From Flavobacteriales bacterium UBA1494 (GTDB lineage Bacteria; Bacteroidota; Bacteroidia; Flavobacteriales_E; Vicingaceae): a DNA stretch of 64,000 nt. The translations under genes were made by a program, and so were the position numbers. The DNA lies in NCBI GenBank assembly GCA_905182175.1, contig CAJJAT010000011.1:273979-337978 (forward strand), given 5' to 3'. The notes below the pieces were generated by a model that did not search any database, was not told the DNA's origin, and saw nothing but the letters and a program-made list of their open reading frames with translations. Below, in pieces: positions 15,244 to 22,923 of the stretch (positions are counted from its first letter, which is position 1; each line of letters opens with the position of its first letter).

Positions 15244-16566
15244 ATGCAGTTCAACAGCACCATTTTTAGCAAAACCACATTCGCCCAAAGTGCCGCTGTC
15301 GCTTGTTTTTTATATGTTGGTTATGAGCTAAATCGAGAAAATTTTTATGCGTTACTCGGTTGTTTTGGCATTTTATTTTCTGCTTATTACTTTTTAGTGA
15401 AAAATGCCAAAACCGAATCCTTGAATCAGCTTTTGGTTATCGGTGTACTTTTTAGACTTTTCTTCCTCTTTTCTATTCCAACCCTTTCCGACGATTATCT
15501 TCGCTTCATTTGGGACGGGCAACTACTAGCAAACGGCATCAACCCTTTCGATTATTTGCCTACCGAAGTCACCATAGACTTCCCAAATAAAGCCGAATTG
15601 TTGGCAGACATGAACAGCTCCAATTATTACACCGTTTATCCTCCCATTGCTCAAACCATATATTTTTTAAGTGCTTGGCTTTCGCCTAACTCCATTTTTG
15701 GAAGCATCCTCGTAATGCGCAGTATTCTATTTGCAGCAGAAATCGGAATCATTGTCCTACTCCCTAAACTACTCCGACTAATCAACATGAACCCAAGCAA
15801 TAGTTTGTGGTACGTTTTAAATCCCTTGGTTATTATAGAGCTAACGGGAAACTTACACTTCGAAGGAATGGTTCTTTTCTTTTTTCTATTGGCGGTGTAT
15901 TTGTTAGCGCTTAACAAAGAAAAATTGAGCGCCGTTGCCTGGGCCTTTGCTGCAGCCACTAAGTTAATTCCCATTTTCTTTTTGCCCCTTATTTTAAGAA
16001 AGCTCAGCCTAAAAAATGCCGCTGCTTTTTACCTCATTTTTGGAGTAACCTTCATCGGCCTTTGGATTCCTTTCTGCAATTCAACACTGCTGCCCCACTT
16101 CTTAGAAAGCGTGAGCTTGTATTCCAAAACCTTTGAGTTTAACGCCAGTGTGTATTACCTCGTTCGCGCTATTGGCTATCAAGTAATGGACTACAACATC
16201 ATACAAACCGCAGGGCCTTGGTTGGCACGAATAGCCTATGTTGGTATTTTAGTGCTACTACTTAAAAAGAAAATCATCTCTTGGCAAGGCTTTTTTACGG
16301 CCTTATTGTTTGCCCTAAGTTGGTATTATTTACTAGCGCTTATTGTTCACCCATGGTACAGCATAACCTTTGTTTTTCTTGCTGTTTTTACTCGTTTTCG
16401 TTTTCCTATGGTTTGGTCATTTTTAGCTGTTTTGTCCTATTGGGCCTATTCTAATCCAGCTTTTCAAGAAAACTTTTGGCTAGTTGGAATAGAGTATACA
16501 GCAGTGATTGGTTTTATGGTTTGGGAGCTTCTGATAACGCGAGGAGAGAAATTGAAATTTATTTAA
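15244..16566 (+). CDS. Polytopic membrane mannosyltransferase-like protein (GT-C fold, polyprenol-sugar dependent type)
   Basis: This is a 440-residue protein with roughly ten to twelve transmembrane helices. After helices 2-3 it has the short luminal loop PTLSDDYLRFIWDGQLLANGINPFDYLP. That loop carries the acidic D-D and the WDG...G.NPF..P signature typical of GT-C mannosyltransferases (MptA/B, PIG-M and GT87-type families). These use polyprenyl-phosphate sugars on the outer side of the membrane. The DPM-like enzyme two genes upstream could supply that donor. The start (MQFNSTIFSKTTF) is in frame just before the first helix. The gene is complete. The acceptor, whether lipid, protein or polysaccharide, cannot be told from sequence. 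Confidence 0.75.
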   Translation: MQFNSTIFSKTTFAQSAAVACFLYVGYELNRENFYALLGCFGILFSAYYFLVKNAKTESLNQLLVIGVLFRLFFLFSIPTLSDDYLRFIWDGQLLANGINPFDYLPTEVTIDFPNKAELLADMNSSNYYTVYPPIAQTIYFLSAWLSPNSIFGSILVMRSILFAAEIGIIVLLPKLLRLINMNPSNSLWYVLNPLVIIELTGNLHFEGMVLFFFLLAVYLLALNKEKLSAVAWAFAAATKLIPIFFLPLILRKLSLKNAAAFYLIFGVTFIGLWIPFCNSTLLPHFLESVSLYSKTFEFNASVYYLVRAIGYQVMDYNIIQTAGPWLARIAYVGILVLLLKKKIISWQGFFTALLFALSWYYLLALIVHPWYSITFVFLAVFTRFRFPMVWSFLAVLSYWAYSNPAFQENFWLVGIEYTAVIGFMVWELLITRGEKLKFI

Positions 16567-16630
16567 CTGATTATCAAGGATTAGAGGGATTGTTTGGTAT
16601 TTTTAATACTACTTATAAAATAATGAGAGA

Positions 16631-16726
16631 TTGGATAAACGATTAACAGTAATAGACTTTTTCTGTGGTGCAGGTGGATTCTCAGAAGGGTTCCGGCAAA
16701 TGGGATTTAAAATAATCCAAGGTTAA
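16631..16726 (+). pseudogene. 5' stub of a DNA cytosine-5 methyltransferase
   Basis: From a TTG at 16631 the frame reads [20 protein letters not shown] and then [11 protein letters not shown] before a TAA at 16724. This is the unmistakable N-terminus of a C5 methyltransferase: motif I ([13 protein letters not shown]) that binds S-adenosylmethionine. Only 31 codons survive; the catalytic PCQ motif, the ENV motif and the target-recognition domain are all missing. The break lies 5 bp from the stop codon of the HNH endonuclease gene on the other strand, so a deletion seems to have joined the two. The stub cannot be active. In an intact relative I would expect the methyltransferase and endonuclease to form a type II restriction-modification pair. 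Confidence 0.8.
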
Positions 16727-16731
16727 TGCTA

Positions 16732-17694
16732 TCAACTCAACCCAAACCTCTCCCGATGCTTCTTAAAATTTTCCAGAGAAGGGTAACTTTCTGTTGAGGC
16801 GGGCAAATGAATGCGCTTTTGCTCAAACTGAGAGACGTTATAACTTGAATTTGTTGACTCCACGAAGTTCTTGCTCAATAACACTTCGTAATTGTCGGAA
16901 ATGGCAATTAAACCCCTATCAAAAGCTCTGTGTAAATTCGGACAAAGTGCAATTCCGTTACTCAGTGTGTCGTCATAAGCTTCAGAAAATGGAACAATGT
17001 GGCAAGCATCAACCATAGAAACGTTGAAGGTAGCATCAATTCTTAAACCGGAAATAGCGCAGGTGTTATTATAGAGTTTGGGAATTTCTCGTTTAAAAAT
17101 TCCCCCGCGAACAAACACTTCCTCTTGAAAAGCATTTTCATCGAGTTGAGATTTTAAATCTAGAATCTTTTTCCTGTAAATTTCTGAACTATCGTTTAAA
17201 ATAATAGCTGGTGGCAAATCATCTTCATCGTTGTAAAATCCGGTTGCCGCTTGGGGAAAGTATTTTTCAAGCAATGCTATTTTCAATACATCTCTGCCTT
17301 CAGCGGTGATTAAAATTTCTGTCAACTCCTTGTCCAATTTTGCCGAGCGTATTGCAGTAGTTAAGTTTTTGAAGCTTCGCATCGAACTTTTCGATTGCAC
17401 CCATTTTTCATAACCCTCTACTGGCATTAAACTCCAAAAAGGTTCTGAATGCATATGATAAAAAGGCAACGCAAAAATTGGATGGTGATTCGTTACTACA
17501 ATACTATTCCAGTGGCTTTTAAAAGAGGCGACTAATTCCGGTAGTATTTCAATTTCTGAATTATAATAAATCCCCTTTTCAAACAAACGAATAACGCTCA
17601 ACAACAATATTGGCTTGTGGGGAGCTCCACCGTTTTTATTGTCTCTGCGCAAATGCGTAAAGCTGTGAATGTAATAGCTTAGTCTTTCGTTCAT
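16732..17694 (-). CDS. HNH-type restriction endonuclease (COG3440-like)
   Basis: This is a 320-residue soluble protein starting at the ATG at 17692-17694 (MNERLSYYIHSF). The N-terminal 150 residues carry GGAPHKPILLLSVI and FKSHWNSIV, the specificity/effector-like domain seen in predicted HNH restriction enzymes. Residues 205-265 hold the HNH nuclease fold: C212 (NNTCAISGL), the catalytic His in VDACHIVPF (H232), the Asn in LSNGIALC and the last His in NLHRAFDRG. All HNH residues seem present and the frame is undamaged. Its convergent neighbour is only a stub of a cytosine methyltransferase, so this looks like the R component of a broken type II system. Whether it is expressed or active is unknown. 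Confidence 0.78.
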   Translation of the reverse strand: MNERLSYYIHSFTHLRRDNKNGGAPHKPILLLSVIRLFEKGIYYNSEIEILPELVASFKSHWNSIVVTNHHPIFALPFYHMHSEPFWSLMPVEGYEKWVQSKSSMRSFKNLTTAIRSAKLDKELTEILITAEGRDVLKIALLEKYFPQAATGFYNDEDDLPPAIILNDSSEIYRKKILDLKSQLDENAFQEEVFVRGGIFKREIPKLYNNTCAISGLRIDATFNVSMVDACHIVPFSEAYDDTLSNGIALCPNLHRAFDRGLIAISDNYEVLLSKNFVESTNSSYNVSQFEQKRIHLPASTESYPSLENFKKHRERFGLS

Positions 17695-17793
17695 ACTTCT
17701 CAATCAACCTGCAAATTAATCATAAAAAAAGTTCAACAACTTCCCAAAAAACATGCTATTTCCCTTTCCCAATAATCTAACTATCTTTAACCC

Positions 17794-17991
17794 ATGACAC
17801 TCGGCAAACTACTTTACATACTAGGCATCATTCTAATTATTTATGGCCTGATAAGCGGCATTAATTTTTACATGAAAATTGACGACATGGGCAGAAGCTC
17901 AGACTTTTCTTACTCCCTAAACATTGGAAAAATAATTGCCGGTGCACTGTTGGTATATTTTGGCAACAAAATGAAGGCGAAAGAAGCTTAA
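17794..17991 (+). CDS. Small two-helix membrane protein, function unknown
   Basis: This is a 65-residue protein with two predicted membrane helices: LLYILGIILIIYGLISGINF near the N-terminus and IGKIIAGALLVYFGNKM near the C-terminus, ending in a charged KAKEA tail. I do not recognise a family. The hydrophobic pattern and start context look genuine rather than accidental. Its stop codon overlaps the beginning of the broken Kazal-like lipoprotein that follows, so the two were probably once an operon. Confidence 0.5.
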   Translation: MTLGKLLYILGIILIIYGLISGINFYMKIDDMGRSSDFSYSLNIGKIIAGALLVYFGNKMKAKEA

Positions 17992-18196
17992 AAATTTTAG
18001 TAACATCGGTTCTACTTGTTTTGCTGCTTTTCTCTTGCAAAGAAACAGATGACGGGCCAATAGAGATTCTTGTTATGACCCATCTATTGTTCACCATAAT
18101 GCCTGTGTTCAAGAATGCTCAGGCATGACAGGGTGAGATGGTAAATTCTATTGTAATGAGTGTATTGCATCAAGTGTTGGGATTCGTCCGAAATAA
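17979..18196 (+). pseudogene. Broken Kazal-like cysteine-rich lipoprotein
   Basis: In one frame (from about 17979) a lipoprotein signal peptide reads LKILVTSVLLVLLLFSC with KETDDGPIE after the lipobox Cys, but no normal start codon remains. The frame then drifts. One frame over, the sequence reads SCYDPSIVHHNACVQECSG, then MTG, a TGA, DGKFYCNECIASSVGIRPK and a stop at 18194-18196. The second part follows the Kazal serine-protease-inhibitor-like pattern of Bacteroidetes lipoproteins (CxDPS...NAxC...CGCDGKTYxNECxAxxxGV), with the TGA exactly where a conserved Cys is expected. So there is one frameshift, one Cys-to-stop change and probably a lost start codon. The intact protein would be a small surface lipoprotein, perhaps anti-protease. 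Confidence 0.6.
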
Positions 18197-18307
18197 GTTT
18201 TAAAAATCAATTCTAAGTTTGATATTTACATCCCGGCCGGAAGCAAACAATTCGCTTCATTTTTCTGTTTGGGTTTTTGTAATTTCAACACTCCTATCTT
18301 AACATTC

Positions 18308-19243
18308 ATGGATCAACTAACCCATTGCCCTGCTTGCAATTCTAATGCTTTTGCCTCCTTTATTACCACATCGGCGCAAATGCATACTAGCAAAGAGTCG
18401 TTTAACTTCGATCAATGCAACAATTGTCAATTGGTGTTCTTAAATCCAAGAGTTCCGCTAAATGAACTAAAAAATTACTACACCGCTCACTACTTGCCGT
18501 ATAGAGGGTCAGAAGCCTGGGGAAAATACGAGCACTTTGTAAAAGATAGTCAGCAAAAATTGGATTTAAAACGTGTACAACGCGTAAAAGAGTGGCATAA
18601 AACAACTGCCGACACGTTAGTACTCGATGTTGGCTGCGGAAAACCGACTTTCTTAAAAGCATGTAAAACGGAGCTAAAATGCAATACCATAGGTATCGAT
18701 TTTAGTAATGAAGGGTGGAACAATTCAACAGAAAATTATGAAGGATTGGATTTACAAGTTGCTGAAATAAAAGATTTACCGTTGGATTTACACCCAGATG
18801 TAATTACCATGTGGCATTACCTGGAACACGATTATACACCACAAGAGAATTTACGATCTCTGAAATCAATCTCTAAACCTTCTACTGCACTAATTATAGA
18901 AATTCCCAACTTTGACTCTAGTAGCAGAAAAGAGTTTGGTGCAGATTGGGCCGGGTGGCACACTCCTCGCCACACTTCTTTATTTTCTCCAAACAATGCA
19001 GAACTGCTGCTTAAAAACAGTGGTTGGGAAGTTTCTAAAATTCTAACTTACGGAACAATGGATCCTTACCTGCTATATTGGATGAGTAGAATGGAACAAA
19101 AAGGAATTGCTTGGGATAAAAACATGGAAGATGAGTTTTGGGACTTTACTAGAGGAATGTTACGCTTTTTACCAAAAAAGTGGAATGAAAAGAATTCTTC
19201 TTTGGGCATTATGACCGTTATTGCCACCCCAATCAAAAATTAA
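18308..19243 (+). CDS. Class I SAM-dependent methyltransferase with N-terminal zinc ribbon
   Basis: This is a 311-residue soluble protein, starting at the ATG at 18308 (MDQLTHCPACNSNAF); an in-frame upstream start adds 13 unconserved residues. Two CxxC pairs (CPAC and, 31 residues on, CNNC) form a small zinc ribbon. The Rossmann motif I is VLDVGCGKPTFL, and MWHYLEHDYTP is the motif often seen in class I methyltransferases of the Methyltransf_23 type. This domain order is common for enzymes acting on sugars or secondary metabolites; the substrate is unknown here. It converges with the CrtA-like gene and overlaps it by 4 bp. Confidence 0.78.
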   Translation: MDQLTHCPACNSNAFASFITTSAQMHTSKESFNFDQCNNCQLVFLNPRVPLNELKNYYTAHYLPYRGSEAWGKYEHFVKDSQQKLDLKRVQRVKEWHKTTADTLVLDVGCGKPTFLKACKTELKCNTIGIDFSNEGWNNSTENYEGLDLQVAEIKDLPLDLHPDVITMWHYLEHDYTPQENLRSLKSISKPSTALIIEIPNFDSSSRKEFGADWAGWHTPRHTSLFSPNNAELLLKNSGWEVSKILTYGTMDPYLLYWMSRMEQKGIAWDKNMEDEFWDFTRGMLRFLPKKWNEKNSSLGIMTVIATPIKN

Positions 19244-19944
19244 TCAAACGACAATAATTTCTTTCCTTCCCAAGTTCCGGTGGACTTATACGGATGAAAC
19301 CGAGCGAATAGCTCCTCTTTGTACCACTCATTCTTGCGGGTTCTCCGAATCGCTTCTTTGTGCTGTTTACTGTTGTAAGCAAACTTTTTAACCGATTCAA
19401 AGTCTTTCCAAAGACTAAATGTAGCCATCTGAACTACAGGAATTTCTCCCACCCCTTTGGTATAAATCAATCCTTCATTTCCCGCCAATGCCTCTTGTGA
19501 GGTAGGTACATATTTCCAAAACCGCAGCAACCAGTTTAGCTTTATGGTTGCTCTTGTAATCACCGCTATTGGTCTAGTAGCATCTAAATCAGTCCCCTTT
19601 TCAAAGGGTGTTTTATTTACCCAAGTACCTCCAGCCGATATGTTTTTCATGTAAAGCGTCGATAGCTCAGCGCTATTATTTTTGTATTGCTGCACCAAGT
19701 CCGAAAAAGAGAAGAACTCTTGCGCAGCTGCTTCAGAATCCCAAACTTGGAGTAAGCAGTAAACCGACCAATCTGGCAATGGATTAAATCCCAAACCTTT
19801 TCCGCTTCCTAATAGACGGTAAAAAGATTGCCCTTCTACTTTTGACAAGTCTTTGTGCGCAAATTGCATCATTTTGAAGCCCCAGAGTTTTGTTTTAAAC
19901 GTGGTGTACTTAAAAAATGAAATGGTTGTAATTTGCTCACTCAT
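19240..19944 (-). CDS. Spheroidene monooxygenase (CrtA)-like protein
   Basis: This is a 234-residue soluble protein with an alpha/beta-barrel-dimer look. Key stretches are FAHKDLSKVEGQSFYRLLGS, GKGLGFNPLPDWSVYCLLQV and NISAGGTWVNKTPF, which track the CrtA family (GSG.G.GF.P.P.W..YA...VW, then S..G.W....PF). CrtA inserts 2-keto groups into acyclic carotenoids, using a heme cofactor. No other carotenoid gene (crtB, crtI, crtY) is in this window, but hemL and hemE follow directly on the other side. It is transcribed away from hemL and towards the methyltransferase. The match to the family is clear; the substrate is inferred from it only. Confidence 0.75.
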   Translation of the reverse strand: MSEQITTISFFKYTTFKTKLWGFKMMQFAHKDLSKVEGQSFYRLLGSGKGLGFNPLPDWSVYCLLQVWDSEAAAQEFFSFSDLVQQYKNNSAELSTLYMKNISAGGTWVNKTPFEKGTDLDATRPIAVITRATIKLNWLLRFWKYVPTSQEALAGNEGLIYTKGVGEIPVVQMATFSLWKDFESVKKFAYNSKQHKEAIRRTRKNEWYKEELFARFHPYKSTGTWEGKKLLSFD

Positions 19945-20327
19945 GCTAACAGTAGAGGATTATTTAATAGTGGTAAGACCAGAATTTTTAGAGGTTTCTT
20001 TCTCAGTAAACCACTTCAACAAGAAGTTGTTGATGTTACAACCTAAAAAACACTTTTTTTCTCGTTTCAGTCGCCCCGCAGTAAACTTACTCTGGTTATT
20101 TAAAAGAAAGTCTGGTTTCAGGTGAGTAAAGTGACTCAAAGAAACCTATCCGTTTAAACTTCGATACAATTTTTTTGTTATTGAAAAGAGGAACGGAAAG
20201 TGAAACGTCTCGGTCATCTTTAGTTAGTCGTGCTGATTGCCGAACATTGAGAGGTATATCGAATCACAGACAAACTTTCCATCTCAATTATTCATCTCCT
20301 TTTATTAATAAATCAAGCCGCAAGCCG
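19945..20327. other. Spacer between the CrtA-like gene and hemL, no supported gene
   Basis: A 60-codon open frame from ATG 19943 to 20125 (beginning MLTVEDYLIVVRPEF, ending in a basic tail) overlaps the divergent CrtA-like start codon. It has no recognisable domain, so I do not call it. The rest of the spacer holds the start region of the CrtA-like gene and the hemL promoter, and I see no repeat or RNA structure. Confidence 0.4.
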
Positions 20328-20335
20328 TACTTTTG
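20328..20335 (+). promoter_or_regulatory. Bacteroidetes -7 promoter element of hemL
   Basis: TACTTTTG is a perfect TAnnTTTG -7 box, 14 bases before the hemL ATG, implying a leader of roughly ten bases with no room for a riboswitch or a Shine-Dalgarno site. Confidence 0.6.
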
Positions 20336-20349
20336 TAAAAAATTTTTTT

Positions 20350-21645
20350 ATGCAATTAAGCAAATCGCAATCCCTTTTCGAAAGAGCAACAAAGTCGCTT
20401 GTTGGCGGTGTAAATAGCCCTGTTAGAGCATTCAATTCAGTTGGTGGAAATCCGCTATTTATTGAGCGAGGCGAGGGCATTCACATTTTCGATGTTGATG
20501 GCAACGAATACATTGATCTAATTGGTTCTTACGGTCCACTTATTTTAGGTCATGCTCATCCGAAAGTTACGGCAGCGGTTAAAGCAGCGGTTGATAAAAG
20601 TTTCACGTATGGTGCAACAACGCTTGGTGAGGTTGAAATGGCTGAAATGGTAAAAGAGGCTTACCCACAATTGGAGAAAGTTCGATTTGTGAACTCGGGA
20701 ACTGAGGCTGTTTTAAGTACGATTCGATTGGCAAGAGCGTATACCGGAAACAACAAGATTGTAAAATTCGCAGGTTGTTACCACGGCCATACAGATGCAC
20801 TGCTCGTTGCTGCAGGTTCTGGTCTAATGACCATGGGAATTCCTTCTAGTGCCGGTGTTCCTGAAAAAGCAGTGAACGATACCTTGATTGCACAGTACAA
20901 TAACATTGAGAGTGTTAAAGAATTGATTGCAAATAACAAAAACGAAATTGCTGCAATTTTTATTGAACCTGTCGCAGGAAACATGGGAGTTGTAGTTCCA
21001 GAGATGGACTTCATGAAAGAGCTTCGAAAAGTAACCGAAGAGGCTAACATTTTATTGGTAATTGATGAAGTAATGACAGGCTTCAGAAAGAAGTTCGGCG
21101 GTGCTCAAGATTATTTTGGAATTGCAGCAGACATCACCTGCATGGGTAAGGTAATTGGTGGAGGAATGCCCGTTGGGGCATATGGCGGAAAAGCTGCTAT
21201 TATGGACCTAGTATCGCCGTTAGGAAATGTTTACCAAGCAGGGACCTTGTCGGGCAGTCCAATTGCCATGGCTTGCGGATTAGCCACTTTAAAAGAGTTA
21301 AAAAATTACGATTACGATAGAGCCGACAGGTTAGGTAAGCAAATAAAAACATACTTAGAGGACGCAGCAAAGGAAAACGGCATTACCATTCAAGTCAATC
21401 AGTTTGGGTTAATGGTGAATCCATTTTTTACTGCCGTAGAAGTAAAAGATTTTGAGACAGCTTCTACTTGCGATACCAAATTATTTGGAAAATTCTTTTG
21501 GGCAATGGCTGAATCTGGTCTGTATATTCCTCCTTCTCAGTTTGAAACGTGGTTTCTACCAATTAATATAACAGACGCTGAGATGGATGTGGTAGGAAGT
21601 AGAATTAAAAAAGCATTCCGGACAATGTCTGGCGATAATAATTGA
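20350..21645 (+). CDS. hemL: Glutamate-1-semialdehyde 2,1-aminomutase
   Basis: This 431-residue PLP enzyme converts glutamate-1-semialdehyde to 5-aminolevulinate in the C5 heme pathway. It starts MQLSKSQSLFERATKSLVGG with the conserved VNSPVRAF. The PLP-binding features are all present: NSGTEA and GCYHGHTD around the phosphate and ring, the D239 of VIDEVMTGFR that holds the pyridine nitrogen, and the Schiff-base lysine K267 in CMGKVIGGGMPVGAYGG. The length is typical for the family. A consensus -7 box is 14 bp upstream. A hairpin carrying the dispersed repeat core lies 44 bp after the stop. hemE follows, so two heme steps are encoded together on this strand. Confidence 0.96.
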   Translation: MQLSKSQSLFERATKSLVGGVNSPVRAFNSVGGNPLFIERGEGIHIFDVDGNEYIDLIGSYGPLILGHAHPKVTAAVKAAVDKSFTYGATTLGEVEMAEMVKEAYPQLEKVRFVNSGTEAVLSTIRLARAYTGNNKIVKFAGCYHGHTDALLVAAGSGLMTMGIPSSAGVPEKAVNDTLIAQYNNIESVKELIANNKNEIAAIFIEPVAGNMGVVVPEMDFMKELRKVTEEANILLVIDEVMTGFRKKFGGAQDYFGIAADITCMGKVIGGGMPVGAYGGKAAIMDLVSPLGNVYQAGTLSGSPIAMACGLATLKELKNYDYDRADRLGKQIKTYLEDAAKENGITIQVNQFGLMVNPFFTAVEVKDFETASTCDTKLFGKFFWAMAESGLYIPPSQFETWFLPINITDAEMDVVGSRIKKAFRTMSGDNN

Positions 21646-21689
21646 GAACGTGCGGTGACAATTGATGCAAATCTCAAATGACAAGAGCT

Positions 21690-21731
21690 TTATTTTATCG
21701 CATTTCGACTCCGCTCAATGTGACAAAATAA
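21690..21731 (+). terminator. hemL-end hairpin carrying the dispersed repeat core in its loop
   Basis: TTATTTTATCGCATT (21690-21704) pairs with AATGTGACAAAATAA (21717-21731), with a few mismatches, around the loop TCGACTCCGCTC. It lies between hemL and hemE. A second, weaker hairpin (AGACT 21760-21764 with AGTCT 21778-21782, around GAGCGATCGTCGA) follows and is an inverted relative of the same repeat. There is no long T-run, so termination is only suggested. Confidence 0.5.
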
Positions 21732-21856
21732 AAATAAACGAAGAGGGTAATTTTTTGTCAGACTGAGCGATCGTCGAAGTCTTAAACAAAAGTGATCAAA
21801 TTAATTTTTTAACTCAACACAACAACGGTGTTGGGTAATACCGAAAACCAAATAGA

Positions 21857-22882
21857 ATGACACAATTCAACGATAGATTTTTAAAGGCTTGCAGAAGAGA
21901 AGAAACGGACAGACCACCAGTATGGTTTATGAGACAAGCAGGGCGATACCAAAAAGATTACAGGGAGATCAGAAAAACACATACCCTCGTTGATATTTGT
22001 AAAATTCCTGAGCTTTGCGCACAAGTGACTTTATCGCCAATTCAGCAGTTTGGTTTTGACGCTGCCATTATTTTTTCTGACATTATGATTCCCTTGGAAC
22101 CAATGGGAATTGATTTTCATTACAAAGAAGGCGTAGGCCCTGTAATTTCAAACCCATTAACCTCTAAAAGAGATGTTGAAAATTTGAAGCCATTGGATTT
22201 TGGTAAAGATTTGCAATACACAGGAGCTTCATTGAATATTTTAAAAAGAGAATTGAACGTCCCTTGTTTAGGCTTCGTTGGGGCACCCTTCACACTTGCA
22301 AGTTACATGATTGAAGGTGGCCCTTCAAAAAGCTACATTAAGTTGAAGAACTTTATGTACGGTCAGACCGAGGCGTGGCATTTATTGATGAATAAATTAG
22401 CTACCAACATGGCTGACTACCTGTTGTACCAAGTTGAGAATGGCGCAATGGCGGTTCAAATATTTGACAGTTGGGTAGGCATTTTAAGTCAGGCTGATTT
22501 TAGAGAGTTCATTTTCCCTCACATGCAGAAAATGGTGCAGTACATTAAGAGCAAAACGGATGTGCCTGTTATTATTTTTGGAACGAACTCTTCTCACTTG
22601 TTATTGGACTTAAAAGCAACCACTGCCGATGTTGTTGGCATTGATTGGAAAACCGATGTAGCTGAAGCTTGGAAAAGCATGAATTATGAGGTAGCTGTTC
22701 AAGGAAACTTGGACCCTACTTTGCTTTTTGGCGATTGGAAACTGATAGAAAAAAGAGCGAAAACATTGTTAGACTCTATTCCAAATAAACCTGGTTACAT
22801 TTTCAATTTAGGACACGGAATTTTACCCAAAACACCCGAAGAGAACGTAAGAAGGTTGGTGAACTTGGTTCAAGGAAGGTAA
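21857..22882 (+). CDS. hemE: Uroporphyrinogen decarboxylase
   Basis: This 341-residue cytoplasmic enzyme removes four carboxyl groups from uroporphyrinogen III to give coproporphyrinogen III. It carries the family signature PPVWFMRQAGRYQ near the N-terminus (the Arg residues bind the substrate carboxylates), the acidic IIFSDIMIPLE, the conserved GFVGAPFTLASYMIEGG, and FNLGHGILP near the C-terminus. The length is standard. It lies about 210 bp after hemL on the same strand, behind repeat-type hairpins. An imperfect inverted repeat CAACAC...GTGTTG (21815-21833) lies 23 bp before the start and might be regulatory. Confidence 0.96.
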   Translation: MTQFNDRFLKACRREETDRPPVWFMRQAGRYQKDYREIRKTHTLVDICKIPELCAQVTLSPIQQFGFDAAIIFSDIMIPLEPMGIDFHYKEGVGPVISNPLTSKRDVENLKPLDFGKDLQYTGASLNILKRELNVPCLGFVGAPFTLASYMIEGGPSKSYIKLKNFMYGQTEAWHLLMNKLATNMADYLLYQVENGAMAVQIFDSWVGILSQADFREFIFPHMQKMVQYIKSKTDVPVIIFGTNSSHLLLDLKATTADVVGIDWKTDVAEAWKSMNYEVAVQGNLDPTLLFGDWKLIEKRAKTLLDSIPNKPGYIFNLGHGILPKTPEENVRRLVNLVQGR

Positions 22883-22923
22883 TCTGACTGATCTTTTGTA
22901 CATTTATCCAAAAAATTAAAGTC

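Noticed and set aside
15143..15331. Short frame before the mannosyltransferase
   Set aside because: It covers the dispersed CGTCACTGCGAG repeat and overlaps the true start; the real gene begins at 15244.
19943..20125. 60-codon open frame between the CrtA-like gene and hemL
   Set aside because: Its start overlaps the divergent start codon of the CrtA-like gene and it shows no domain; could still be real but is not supported.
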